Of a DNA stretch of 18,223 nucleotides, positions 1 through 6,483 are shown piece after piece (within the stretch, counting starts at the first letter, position 1; the number at the start of each line of letters is the position of its first letter). Origin of the DNA: an uncultured bacterium (GTDB lineage: Bacteria; Bacteroidota; Bacteroidia; Bacteroidales; Paludibacteraceae); contig CAMHCZ010000017.1 of the NCBI GenBank assembly GCA_946183755.1, positions 1-18,223 of the forward strand, in the 5' to 3' direction. The notes beneath the pieces were generated by a model. It did no database searches. It was not told where the DNA came from and was given only the letters and a program-made list of their open reading frames with translations. A program made the translations under genes and the position numbers.

Positions 1-1196
1 CATCATATCTCGGCAAAAAGCTGATAGAGAAAGGATATGAGAAAACCAAAGTTGAGAAGGACGCCGACATCTATATCATAAACACCTGCTCTGTGACCGA
101 TGTGGCTGACCACAAATGCCGACAGGCGGTGGCGCATCTGCACCGACAGAGCCCAAGCGCGAAAATCATCGTCACAGGATGCTACGCACAGCTGAAGCCC
201 GACGAGATTATAAAACTGCCAGGCGTTGACCTCGTGCTGGGCATAAACGAGAAACTCGACATCGACAAGTACGTCGAGGAAATCGAGTCCGGGAACGAAA
301 GCCATATACAGCACACGGAAACAAAGGAAATCAAGGACTTCTACCCTTCCCGATCATACGAGGACAGGACAAGGTGCTTCCTGAAAGTGCAGGACGGATG
401 CGACTATTTCTGCACCTACTGCACGATACCATACGCACGAGGCAAAAGCCGCAGCGGAAGCATTGAGAGCATAATTGAAGAAACCGCCAAGGCCGTGGAG
501 GACGGAGCCAAGGAGGTGGTGATAACCGGAGTGAACATAGGCGACTTCGGCAGAGGCAACGGCGTTAAGTTCATCGACCTGATAAAGGAACTTGAGAAAA
601 CCGACGGCATAGACCGATTCAGAATCTCGAGCATAGAGCCGAACTTGCTGACCGACGAGATTATAGACTTCGTGTCAAAGTCAAGGAAATTCGCGCCGCA
701 CTTCCACATACCGCTGCAGTCCGGAAGCAACGATGTGCTGAAGCTGATGGGCAGAAGGTACAAGAGAGAATTGTTCCAACACAAGATTGAGCTTATCAAG
801 CAGATGATGCCCCACGCCTTCATCGGCGTCGATGTGATAGTCGGCACCAGAGGCGAGACACCGGAGTTATTCGAGGATTCTAAGACATTCATCGAAAGCC
901 TGCCTATCAGCCAGCTGCACGTATTCTCATACTCCGAAAGAGCCGGAACCAAGGCGCTGGAGATACCTTACATCGTGAGCGCAGAAGAGCTGAACGCCTT
1001 TGACAGAGCGCATCAGGGACAGAAAGCGACCGTTCTGTGGGAGAATACCAACAAGAACGGATACATGTACGGATTCACAGAGAACTACATAAGAGTTACA
1101 ACGCAATATGACAAGGGACTTGTGAACACATTCCAGACCGTTGAGCTCGGCGATTTCTCCGATGACAAAATACTATCGCTCAAAGCCAAGGCATAA
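1..1196 (+). CDS. mtaB: tRNA (N6-threonylcarbamoyladenosine-37-C2)-methylthiotransferase MtaB, 5'-truncated by window edge
   Basis: Radical-SAM methylthiotransferase that converts t6A37 to ms2t6A37 in tRNAs reading ANN codons, in the cytoplasm. The frame is open from base 3 with no start, and about 397 residues are visible. Probably 20-30 N-terminal residues are missing, including the first cluster cysteine. What remains includes the UPF0004 cysteine in INTCSVT (bases 78-98), then the radical-SAM CxxxCxxC signature CDYFCTYC (cysteine codons at 399, 411 and 420), followed by TIPYARG. Further on are the TGVNIG and HFHIPLQSG segments typical of this family, and a C-terminal TRAM-like stretch. 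A GTG at 93 is an internal codon, not the start, because conserved residues precede it. MiaB and RimO share the fold, but the TIPYARG and TGVNIGD segments fit MtaB best. The downstream tgt is also a tRNA-modification gene. Confidence 0.9.
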   Translation, partial: SYLGKKLIEKGYEKTKVEKDADIYIINTCSVTDVADHKCRQAVAHLHRQSPSAKIIVTGCYAQLKPDEIIKLPGVDLVLGINEKLDIDKYVEEIESGNESHIQHTETKEIKDFYPSRSYEDRTRCFLKVQDGCDYFCTYCTIPYARGKSRSGSIESIIEETAKAVEDGAKEVVITGVNIGDFGRGNGVKFIDLIKELEKTDGIDRFRISSIEPNLLTDEIIDFVSKSRKFAPHFHIPLQSGSNDVLKLMGRRYKRELFQHKIELIKQMMPHAFIGVDVIVGTRGETPELFEDSKTFIESLPISQLHVFSYSERAGTKALEIPYIVSAEELNAFDRAHQGQKATVLWENTNKNGYMYGFTENYIRVTTQYDKGLVNTFQTVELGDFSDDKILSLKAKA

Positions 1197-1219
1197 GCAG
1201 ATAAATGGTTTCTTTACAC

Positions 1220-1227
1220 TATCTTTG
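1220..1227 (+). promoter_or_regulatory. Bacteroidota-type -7 promoter element for tgt
   Basis: TATCTTTG matches the TAnnTTTG -7 consensus of the Bacteroidota housekeeping sigma factor. It lies in the 58-bp gap between mtaB and tgt, 27 bases before the ATG at 1255. No good TTTG -33 box is found at the usual spacing, so the promoter may be modest, or tgt may also be read through from mtaB. Confidence 0.5.
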
Positions 1228-1254
1228 CAAACTGACTACACACACGACCGAAAC

Positions 1255-2385
1255 ATGAAATTCGAAATAACAAAAACTGCTGAAAAGAGCGAGGCGAGAG
1301 CGGGAACGATAACCACAGACCATGGTAAAATAGAGACTCCGATTTTCATGCCTGTCGGCACACAAGCCACAGTCAAGGCCGTTCATCAAAGAGAACTTGA
1401 AGAAGACGTAAAAGCCCAGATAATACTCGGCAACACATACCACCTGTACCTGCGCCCTGGCACCGAGATAATACACAAAGCCGGAGGCGTGCAGAAATTC
1501 AACGGATGGAACAAACCAATGCTCACCGACAGCGGAGGATTCCAGGTCTTCTCGCTCTCCGACAACAGAAAGATAAAGGAGGAAGGCGTATATTTCCGCT
1601 CGCACATCGACGGCTCTAAGCACCTATTCACTCCAGAGAACGTGATGGACATAGAGCGCACAATAGGCGCCGACATCATAATGGCGCTGGACGAGTGCAC
1701 GCCAGGCACTGCGGATTTCAACTACGCAAAGACCTCAATGGAGAGAACGCACAGATGGCTGGACAGATGCATCGACCGCTTCAACTCCACCGAGCCGCAG
1801 TACGGATATGAGCAGACACTGTTCCCTATCGTGCAAGGATGCACCTACCCTGACCTCAGAAGAAAAGCGGCAGAATACGTAGCAAGCAAGAACTGCGACG
1901 GCAACGCCATAGGCGGACTTGCTGTGGGCGAGCCTACCGATGTCATGTACGAGATGATTGAGGTCGTGAACGAGATACTGCCTAAGGACAAGCCGCGCTA
2001 CCTGATGGGAGTCGGCACTCCGCAGAACCTGCTGGAGGCGATAGACCGCGGCGTGGACATGTTCGACTGCGTCATGCCGACAAGAAACGGACGAAACGGC
2101 ATGCTCTTCACCATGCACGGAACGATAAATATAAAGAACAAGAAATGGGCTGACGACTTTTCGCCTATCGACGAGGAAGGCTACTCCTACGTGGACCACG
2201 CATACACCAAGGCGTACCTCAGACACATGTTCATAGCCAACGAGTTCCTGGCGCTGCAGATCGCCTCGATACACAATCTGGCGTTCTATCTGCGATTGGT
2301 GAAGACAGCGAGAGAGCACATCATCGCCGGAGACTTCAAAGCATGGAAGGAATCCGTAGTAAAAGAGCTTGGAAAACGAATTTAA
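1255..2385 (+). CDS. tgt: tRNA-guanine(34) transglycosylase, lacking the canonical zinc cysteines
   Basis: Exchanges guanine-34 for preQ1 in tRNAs for Asp, Asn, His and Tyr, a step of queuosine synthesis. The ATG at 1255 gives 376 residues, matching the ~375-residue family. An in-frame TTG at 1141 lies inside mtaB and upstream of the promoter site, so it was rejected. Visible motifs are LTDSGGFQ with the acid/base Asp92, AIGGLAVGE for substrate binding near 218-226, and FDCVMPTR with the nucleophile Asp271. The usual CxCxxC zinc site, expected at residues 309-314, reads GYSYVD, so all three cysteines are replaced; the zinc-site histidine appears kept (His340, SIHN). Catalytic residues are intact, so activity is likely. 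From memory other Bacteroidota Tgt proteins look similar, which I could not check. The stop is 3 bases before the next gene, indicating co-transcription. Confidence 0.95.
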   Translation: MKFEITKTAEKSEARAGTITTDHGKIETPIFMPVGTQATVKAVHQRELEEDVKAQIILGNTYHLYLRPGTEIIHKAGGVQKFNGWNKPMLTDSGGFQVFSLSDNRKIKEEGVYFRSHIDGSKHLFTPENVMDIERTIGADIIMALDECTPGTADFNYAKTSMERTHRWLDRCIDRFNSTEPQYGYEQTLFPIVQGCTYPDLRRKAAEYVASKNCDGNAIGGLAVGEPTDVMYEMIEVVNEILPKDKPRYLMGVGTPQNLLEAIDRGVDMFDCVMPTRNGRNGMLFTMHGTINIKNKKWADDFSPIDEEGYSYVDHAYTKAYLRHMFIANEFLALQIASIHNLAFYLRLVKTAREHIIAGDFKAWKESVVKELGKRI

Positions 2386-2388
2386 GTC

Positions 2389-3471
2389 ATGAGAATCATA
2401 AAGAAACTTGATTGGTACATAATGAGAAAGTTCCTCGGAACATTCCTCTTGTGCATTGCGCTCATTATGGCCATAACAATCGTTTTCGACCTGACCGAGA
2501 AACTCGACAAGCTTACTGAACATAATGCACCGCTCAGCAAGATAATATTTGAGTATTACCTCAACCTGCTGCCGTTCTACTTCAACATGTTCAGTCCGCT
2601 GTTCGTCTTCATATCCGTCATTCTGTTCACATCCAAACTGGCAGGCAACAGCGAGATTATTGCGATGCAAGCCAGTGGCATAAGCTTCAAGAGGCTGCTC
2701 TACCCTTATTTTCTGTCAGCCACAGTCATAGCCGTGTTCATATTCTTCTTCGGCAGCTACATCATACCGCCTGCCAACAAGACACGACTCGCCTTCGAAA
2801 ACCAATACGTCAAGAAATACAAGGACGACATAGCCGACAACATACAGATGGAGGTGGAGAAGAACGTCATTCTGTATATCCAGTATTTCAACTTGGAAAG
2901 AAAAAGGGGCAAGAACATGTTCCTCGAGAAATACGAGGACAAGAAGCTCGTCTCGAGAATGACCGCCAAGAGCATCTATTGGGACACGCTCACGCATTGG
3001 AGAGTCGAGGACTACACGATACGCAACTTCAAAGGAATACACGAGGAGATGACTTCGGGGCAGAGCCTTGACACCACCATCAACATAGAGCCGGCGGAGA
3101 TGTTCGTCTCGCAGGAAGAAGCTCCGCAGATGAACAACCGTGAGCTGAAATCATACATAGACAGGCAGAAGGAAAGAGGACTGGGCAACGTCAAGGCATT
3201 CGAGGGCGAATATTACACACGCTTCTCAAATCCGTTCGCCGCATTCATTCTTACGCTCATCGGCGTGTCGCTCTCAGCCAAGAAAGTGCGTGGAGGCACA
3301 GGAGCGAACCTCGGCATAGGCATAGCGCTCAGCGCGGCATACGTGCTCTTCTCGAGGTTCAGCACATCGTTCTCCATCAACGGAAGCATGCCGTCGGTCA
3401 TGGCTGCGTGGATGCCGAACATCATATTCGCCATAATCGCATTCTTCCTCTACAGGAAAGCGCCGAAATAA
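2389..3471 (+). CDS. LptF/LptG family lipopolysaccharide-export permease
   Basis: Inner-membrane permease subunit that works with the LptB ATPase to extract LPS and push it along the Lpt bridge. The 360 residues have the YjgP/YjgQ layout: three N-terminal membrane helices (about 12-34, 56-78, 98-121), a large periplasmic beta-rich domain (about 122-278), and three C-terminal helices (about 282-298, 304-328, 334-356). Conserved-looking pieces are the GNSEIIAMQASGIS coupling-helix segment and the RFSNPFAAFILTLIG entry to helix 4. The start is 3 bases after tgt, so translation is probably coupled. The sequence resembles LptG more than LptF, but I cannot settle which, so no symbol is given. It is the last gene of its unit; no strong intrinsic terminator follows, only palindromic repeats. 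Confidence 0.88.
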   Translation: MRIIKKLDWYIMRKFLGTFLLCIALIMAITIVFDLTEKLDKLTEHNAPLSKIIFEYYLNLLPFYFNMFSPLFVFISVILFTSKLAGNSEIIAMQASGISFKRLLYPYFLSATVIAVFIFFFGSYIIPPANKTRLAFENQYVKKYKDDIADNIQMEVEKNVILYIQYFNLERKRGKNMFLEKYEDKKLVSRMTAKSIYWDTLTHWRVEDYTIRNFKGIHEEMTSGQSLDTTINIEPAEMFVSQEEAPQMNNRELKSYIDRQKERGLGNVKAFEGEYYTRFSNPFAAFILTLIGVSLSAKKVRGGTGANLGIGIALSAAYVLFSRFSTSFSINGSMPSVMAAWMPNIIFAIIAFFLYRKAPK

Positions 3472-3491
3472 AGAACTTCATAAAACCGTAG

Positions 3492-3511
3492 AGACGGAGC
3501 ACGCTCCGTCT
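3492..3511. repeat. Perfect palindrome, 9-bp stem
   Basis: AGACGGAGC (3492-3500), a 2-base spacer AC, then its exact reverse complement GCTCCGTCT (3503-3511). It sits 20 bases after the permease stop and is not followed by a T-run, so it is not a standard intrinsic terminator. It resembles a class of dispersed palindromes I recall from many bacterial genomes. Confidence 0.75.
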
Positions 3512-3544
3512 AAATCACACAGAATCAACAAAATCCACATTTTA

Positions 3545-3570
3545 TAGAGGCGAATAATTATTCGCCCCTA
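3545..3570. repeat. 26-bp near-perfect palindrome centred on AATAATTATT
   Basis: The central 18 bases (3549-3566, GGCGAATAATTATTCGCC) are self-complementary without a spacer. The arms extend to TAG/CTA with a single mismatch at 3548/3567. The motif recalls dispersed palindromes of the form GGGGCGAATnATTCGCCCC known from many genomes. No T-run follows. Confidence 0.75.
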
Positions 3571-3642
3571 CGCACACACCAAATACATTCTCATTTCGTT
3601 GCATTGATCTGATTCATCGCACCCCCCACACACAAATCTGTT

Positions 3643-3830
3643 TCACCCCGTTGGGGTTCTTTTGTATTGACGTTTTATCAGGGGCTAACGCCCCTGCCTA
3701 TGGATATTCCGTCCCTTTGGGACTGCCACAGCGGCATCAATTAAAACAACCCCGAAGGGGTGAAAACAACATAGACACGGGTGTGAACCCGTGGCAAACG
3801 CGACAACAACGATGAACCCCGAAGGGGTGA
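3643..3830. repeat. Compound hairpin element with imperfect terminal inverted repeats (MITE/REP-like)
   Basis: The outer 17 bases (3643-3659 and 3814-3830) are inverted copies: both 7-base arms match perfectly and only the 3-base centre differs. Each end is itself a small hairpin (ACCCC-GTT-GGGGT; ACCCC-GAA-GGGGT). Inside are CAGGGGC-TAAC-GCCCCTG (3679-3696), GTCCC-TTT-GGGAC (3711-3723), another ACCCC-GAA-GGGGT (3749-3761) and CACGGG-TGTGAA-CCCGTG (3776-3793). AACCCCGAAGGGGTGA occurs twice as an exact direct repeat (3748-3763, 3815-3830). There is no internal coding frame, so any mobility would need an enzyme encoded elsewhere. The MITE/REP-like label is inference from structure. Confidence 0.6.
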
Positions 3831-3840
3831 CACAAAACGC

Positions 3841-3917
3841 TTCGACACTTCGGCTGCGCTCATTTCGACTACGCTCAATGACCGGATGGTTCGGTTGCTG
3901 TGGTTCGACTACGCTCA
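3841..3917. repeat. TTCGACTACGCTCA repeat cluster
   Basis: The 14-mer TTCGACTACGCTCA occurs exactly at 3864-3877 and 3904-3917. A diverged copy, TTCGACACTTCGGCTGCGCTCA, precedes them at 3841-3862. Read on the minus strand, the block gives the meaningless peptide VIERSRNERSRS, which I recall as a frequent false annotation from repeats of this kind. Confidence 0.6.
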
Positions 3918-3945
3918 CCAACCTATCAGAGCCGAAGCACCGAAC

Positions 3946-3976
3946 AAAAAAAGGACTGCAAAAATTGCAGTCCTTT
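3946..3976 (-). terminator. Intrinsic terminator of rpsP
   Basis: Read on the minus strand, AAAGGACTGCAA (3976-3965) and TTGCAGTCCTTT (3961-3950) form a 12-bp perfect stem with a 3-base loop, followed by a run of T (3952-3946). It begins 22 bases after the rpsP stop codon. Confidence 0.9.
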
Positions 3977-3997
3977 AAATTTGCTATAATATTTCTA

Positions 3998-4564
3998 TTA
4001 TTCAGCTGCTGGAGCTTCCTCAGCTGGTGCTTCTGCTGCAGGAGCCTCTGCCTCTGCTGCCTCAGCCGCAGCTTCCTTAGCTGCTGCTGCAGCTAAGGAA
4101 GCTGCTTCCTGACGCTTCTTAGCGATAGCCTCTGCCTTAGCCTTGTTCTTAGCTGCCTCTTCCTCCTGACGCTTCTTGGCTGCTGCCTTAGCGTTGTTAG
4201 AGTTCTCGTCCTTAGCCTTGTTCAAAGCTGCAGTCTTCTGCTCTTTCCAAGCGTTGAATCTCTTCTCTGCCTCTGCCTCGTCGAATGCGCCCTTCTTAAC
4301 GCCACCCTTGAGGTGCTTCATCAAATAAACACCTTCGTCTGAGAGGATGTTGCGTACTGTAGGTGTAGGCTGTGCACCGTTCATAACCCACTTCAAAGCT
4401 ACCTCGAAGTCAACTTGTACAGTTGCAGGGTTAGTGTTAGGGTTGTAAGAACCTACTCTCTCGATAAACTTTCCATCACGTGGAGCGTTTACGTCCGCAG
4501 CTACGATGTGGTAGTACGGATAGCCTTTGCGGCCGTGTCTTTGCAATCTTAATTTGGTTGCCAT
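3998..4564 (-). CDS. rpsP: 30S ribosomal protein bS16 with long Ala/Glu/Lys-rich C-terminal tail
   Basis: Small-subunit ribosomal protein needed for 16S rRNA folding and assembly. The N-terminal ~80 residues are a standard S16: MATKLRLQRHGRKGYPYYHI, then the RDGKFIERVGSYNP segment, and ALKWVMNGAQPTPTVRNIL. The protein is 188 residues, more than twice the ~80-90 of E. coli S16. The tail from about residue 105 is low-complexity Ala, Glu and Lys with a repeated AKKRQE unit, and ends in Pro-Ala-Glu repeats; it is probably helical then disordered. Long tails are, from memory, usual in Bacteroidota S16. The gene stands alone, with a TAnnTTTG site upstream and a strong terminator downstream. The usual neighbours rimM and trmD are absent. 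Confidence 0.97.
   Translation of the reverse strand: MATKLRLQRHGRKGYPYYHIVAADVNAPRDGKFIERVGSYNPNTNPATVQVDFEVALKWVMNGAQPTPTVRNILSDEGVYLMKHLKGGVKKGAFDEAEAEKRFNAWKEQKTAALNKAKDENSNNAKAAAKKRQEEEAAKNKAKAEAIAKKRQEAASLAAAAAKEAAAEAAEAEAPAAEAPAEEAPAAE
4068..4105 (-). repeat. 17-bp perfect inverted repeat inside rpsP
   Basis: GCAGCTTCCTTAGCTGC (4068-4084), spacer TGCT, then its exact reverse complement (4089-4105). It lies in the codons for the alanine-rich tail (roughly residues 154-166). In the mRNA it would form a very stable hairpin within the reading frame. No T-run follows, so termination is unlikely. Confidence 0.85.
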
Positions 4565-4623
4565 GTTTTGAAATAAATTTAATGTATTAATATTATACAG
4601 GTGCTTTTACTCGAAAAGCGTCG

Positions 4624-4631
4624 CAAAGATA
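4624..4631 (-). promoter_or_regulatory. Bacteroidota-type -7 promoter element for rpsP
   Basis: On the minus strand this reads TATCTTTG, matching TAnnTTTG, 59 bases before the rpsP ATG. The -33 region 19 bases further upstream is poor (TTCC). The intervening AT-rich leader is about 50 bases. Confidence 0.55.
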
Positions 4632-4709
4632 CGACAATCTTATGAAATGAGGAAATCATGACACCAATATTTTAATCCCCTATCCTGTCGTGCTTAAACT
4701 AATTATAAT

Positions 4710-4717
4710 TACTTTTG
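4710..4717 (+). promoter_or_regulatory. Bacteroidota-type -7 promoter element for rmlB
   Basis: TACTTTTG fits TAnnTTTG and lies 30 bases before the ATG at 4748. Its position rules out the in-frame TTG at 4715 as the rmlB start, because that codon is inside the promoter element. No clear TTTG -33 box was found. Confidence 0.5.
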
Positions 4718-4747
4718 CAGATACGCAATAAAGAACGTTTTATAATC

Positions 4748-5884
4748 ATGAAGAAAAACATTGTAATAACAGGCGGCGCAGGCTTCATCGGCTCTCACGT
4801 TGTACGCCTGTTTGTCAACAAATACCCTGAATACAACATCATCAACCTCGACAAGCTGACCTACGCCGGCAACCTGGCTAACCTCAAGGACATTGAGAAC
4901 AAGCCTAACTACAAGTTCGTGAAGATGGACATCTGCGATTTTGATGCGTTCTACAAGTTGATGCAGGACGAGCAAATCGACGGCATCATACACCTTGCCG
5001 CAGAGAGCCACGTTGACCGCTCCATAAAGGACCCATTCACATTCGCAAGAACCAACGTGATGGGAACGCTCACACTGCTCCAGGCCGCCAAACTGTATTG
5101 GGAATCATTACCTGAGAAATACGAAGGAAAACGATTCTACCACATATCCACCGACGAGGTTTACGGAGCGTTGGAGATGACCAACCCGGAAGGCATAAAA
5201 CCGCCTTTCACCACTACGGCTTCAAGCGCAGAGCACCATCTGGCATACGGAAAGGATTTCTTCTACGAGACCACAAAGTACAATCCGCACTCGCCATACT
5301 CGGCTTCAAAAGCAAGTTCCGACCATTTTGTACGCGCGTTCCACGACACCTACGGCATGCCGACTATCGTGACCAACTGCTCCAACAACTATGGTCCATA
5401 CCAGTTCCCAGAGAAGCTCATTCCGCTGTTCATAAACAACATACGCAACCGCAAGCCACTCCCTGTCTATGGCAAGGGCGAGAATGTGCGCGACTGGCTG
5501 TATGTCGAGGACCACGCGCGTGCCATCGACGTGATTTTCCATAACGGCAAAATCGCTGAGACATACAACATCGGCGGATTCAACGAATGGAAGAACATCG
5601 ACATAATCAAGACCGTCATAAACACTGTTGACCGCCTGCTCGGACGCAAGGAGGGCGAGGACATGAACCTGATAACTTACGTGACCGACCGTCTGGGACA
5701 CGACGCGCGCTATGCCATCGACTCGACTAAGCTGCAGAAGGAACTCGGCTGGGAGCCATCGCTGCAGTTCGAGGAAGGTATCGAGAAGACGGTCAAGTGG
5801 TATCTCGACAACGAAGAGTGGATGAACAACGTCACATCCGGCGAATACGAGAAATACTACGAGAACATGTATAAAAACAGATAG
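4748..5884 (+). CDS. rmlB: dTDP-glucose 4,6-dehydratase
   Basis: NAD-dependent short-chain dehydrogenase/reductase that turns dTDP-glucose into dTDP-4-keto-6-deoxyglucose, the second step towards dTDP-L-rhamnose and other deoxysugars. It has 378 residues from the ATG at 4748. Visible are the Rossmann GGAGFIGSH motif (9-17), the catalytic Thr-Asp-Glu triad (135-137, STDEVYG), and the YxxxK pair Tyr184/Lys188 in YSASKAS. A segment between the two active-site motifs (about 141-178) is longer than in E. coli RmlB and matches the Bacteroides form as I remember it. The gene is a single-gene unit with its own promoter site and terminator; rmlA, rmlC and rmlD are not adjacent and must be elsewhere if rhamnose is made. 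The synonym rfbB is also used. Confidence 0.95.
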   Translation: MKKNIVITGGAGFIGSHVVRLFVNKYPEYNIINLDKLTYAGNLANLKDIENKPNYKFVKMDICDFDAFYKLMQDEQIDGIIHLAAESHVDRSIKDPFTFARTNVMGTLTLLQAAKLYWESLPEKYEGKRFYHISTDEVYGALEMTNPEGIKPPFTTTASSAEHHLAYGKDFFYETTKYNPHSPYSASKASSDHFVRAFHDTYGMPTIVTNCSNNYGPYQFPEKLIPLFINNIRNRKPLPVYGKGENVRDWLYVEDHARAIDVIFHNGKIAETYNIGGFNEWKNIDIIKTVINTVDRLLGRKEGEDMNLITYVTDRLGHDARYAIDSTKLQKELGWEPSLQFEEGIEKTVKWYLDNEEWMNNVTSGEYEKYYENMYKNR

Positions 5885-5905
5885 GCCTAAATATCACTGA
5901 AACAG

Positions 5906-5938
5906 AAAAGGTCAAGATTCAGAATCTTGACCTTTTTT
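5906..5938. terminator. Strong, probably bidirectional terminator between rmlB and the DUF4293 gene
   Basis: AAAAGGTCAAGATT (5906-5919), loop CAG, then its perfect complement AATCTTGACCTTTT (5923-5936), giving a 14-bp stem. A six-T run at 5933-5938 serves rmlB. On the minus strand the stem also ends in TTTT, so it can stop the convergent operon ending at 5959. Confidence 0.9.
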
Positions 5939-5958
5939 ATTTGCATGATAATCTTGAC

Positions 5959-6477
5959 TTAACGAACTCGTCCTAATGATTTGACAAGCAACTCATCCTT
6001 TGTTATTGCTCTAAAAGCCAAATAGCTGAGAATCAAAGAAATCAGAGGAAAGACGATAGGCAGATGGAAGTCGAAATCTGTGTTCGCGTATTTGTACGCT
6101 GTGTACATATATACAGCTACGACCACATAGAACCCGACCTGCAGCACCATGTTGAAGATGGTGAGTTTTATCTGCGAAGTTCTTTTCTTGTAGAGGAATA
6201 TCGTGATAAGCGCGATTACCGCCACAATCACCTCATACAGAGTAACAAGCGACGTGCTTATGAGCATATCGCCCGATTCCTTGTCAACGATTCCCTTGTA
6301 GGTCATCTGGTAAACTTTGACGTCCTTGGTGACTTTCACATCCGGCTTAGCCTGCTCCTTGTTCTCGACGTCAAGCTTTACATTGTTTATCTTGAAATCG
6401 AGCAGCGGAGTCGCCACCATTGTCGCGAACAACACAACGACGACAAACAGATATAGAGTCTGTATCCTTTGTATCAT
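5959..6477 (-). CDS. DUF4293 family small integral membrane protein
   Basis: No known function. The 172-residue protein begins MIQRIQTLYLF, the typical start of the DUF4293 family, which I know as largely restricted to Bacteroidota. Four membrane helices are evident at about 4-24, 72-95, 105-128 and 137-156. A hydrophilic, Lys/Asp-rich loop lies between helices 1 and 2 (about 28-68), probably extracytoplasmic, and the tail is basic. The start is 6 bases after the stop of the wbpB homologue, so it is transcribed as the last gene of that polysaccharide operon. This may reflect chance adjacency, since DUF4293 proteins occur in many contexts. The family call rests on the N-terminus and topology. 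Confidence 0.75.
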   Translation of the reverse strand: MIQRIQTLYLFVVVVLFATMVATPLLDFKINNVKLDVENKEQAKPDVKVTKDVKVYQMTYKGIVDKESGDMLISTSLVTLYEVIVAVIALITIFLYKKRTSQIKLTIFNMVLQVGFYVVVAVYMYTAYKYANTDFDFHLPIVFPLISLILSYLAFRAITKDELLVKSLGRVR

Positions 6478-6483
6478 ATCGGA

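Larger units (their letters stand above)
3472..3945. other. Non-coding repeat island between convergent genes
   Basis: About 470 bases with no credible gene, between the ends of two convergent genes. It is filled with short GC-rich palindromes in an otherwise AT-rich background. From left to right there are two simple perfect or near-perfect palindromes, a ~190-bp compound element with several hairpins and imperfect terminal inverted repeats, and a TTCGACTACGCTCA repeat cluster. The one small open frame across it (3685-3921, minus) is translated repeat sequence and is not called. Confidence 0.8.

Noticed and set aside
1141..1254. N-terminal extension of tgt from a TTG at 1141
   Set aside because: It overlaps mtaB and the TAnnTTTG site, and Tgt family proteins start near the ATG at 1255.
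1735..2670. Minus-strand open frame (311 codons) antisense to tgt and the permease
   Set aside because: It crosses two real plus-strand genes with conserved motifs and has no sensible protein features.
3685..3921. Small minus-strand open frame (78 codons) in the repeat island
   Set aside because: It is composed of translated palindromic and TTCGACTACGCTCA repeats, has no promoter, and yields a known-looking repeat artefact peptide.
3472..3945. CRISPR array
   Set aside because: The repeats are few, of different kinds, self-complementary and irregularly spaced; there is no constant repeat-spacer pattern and no cas gene.
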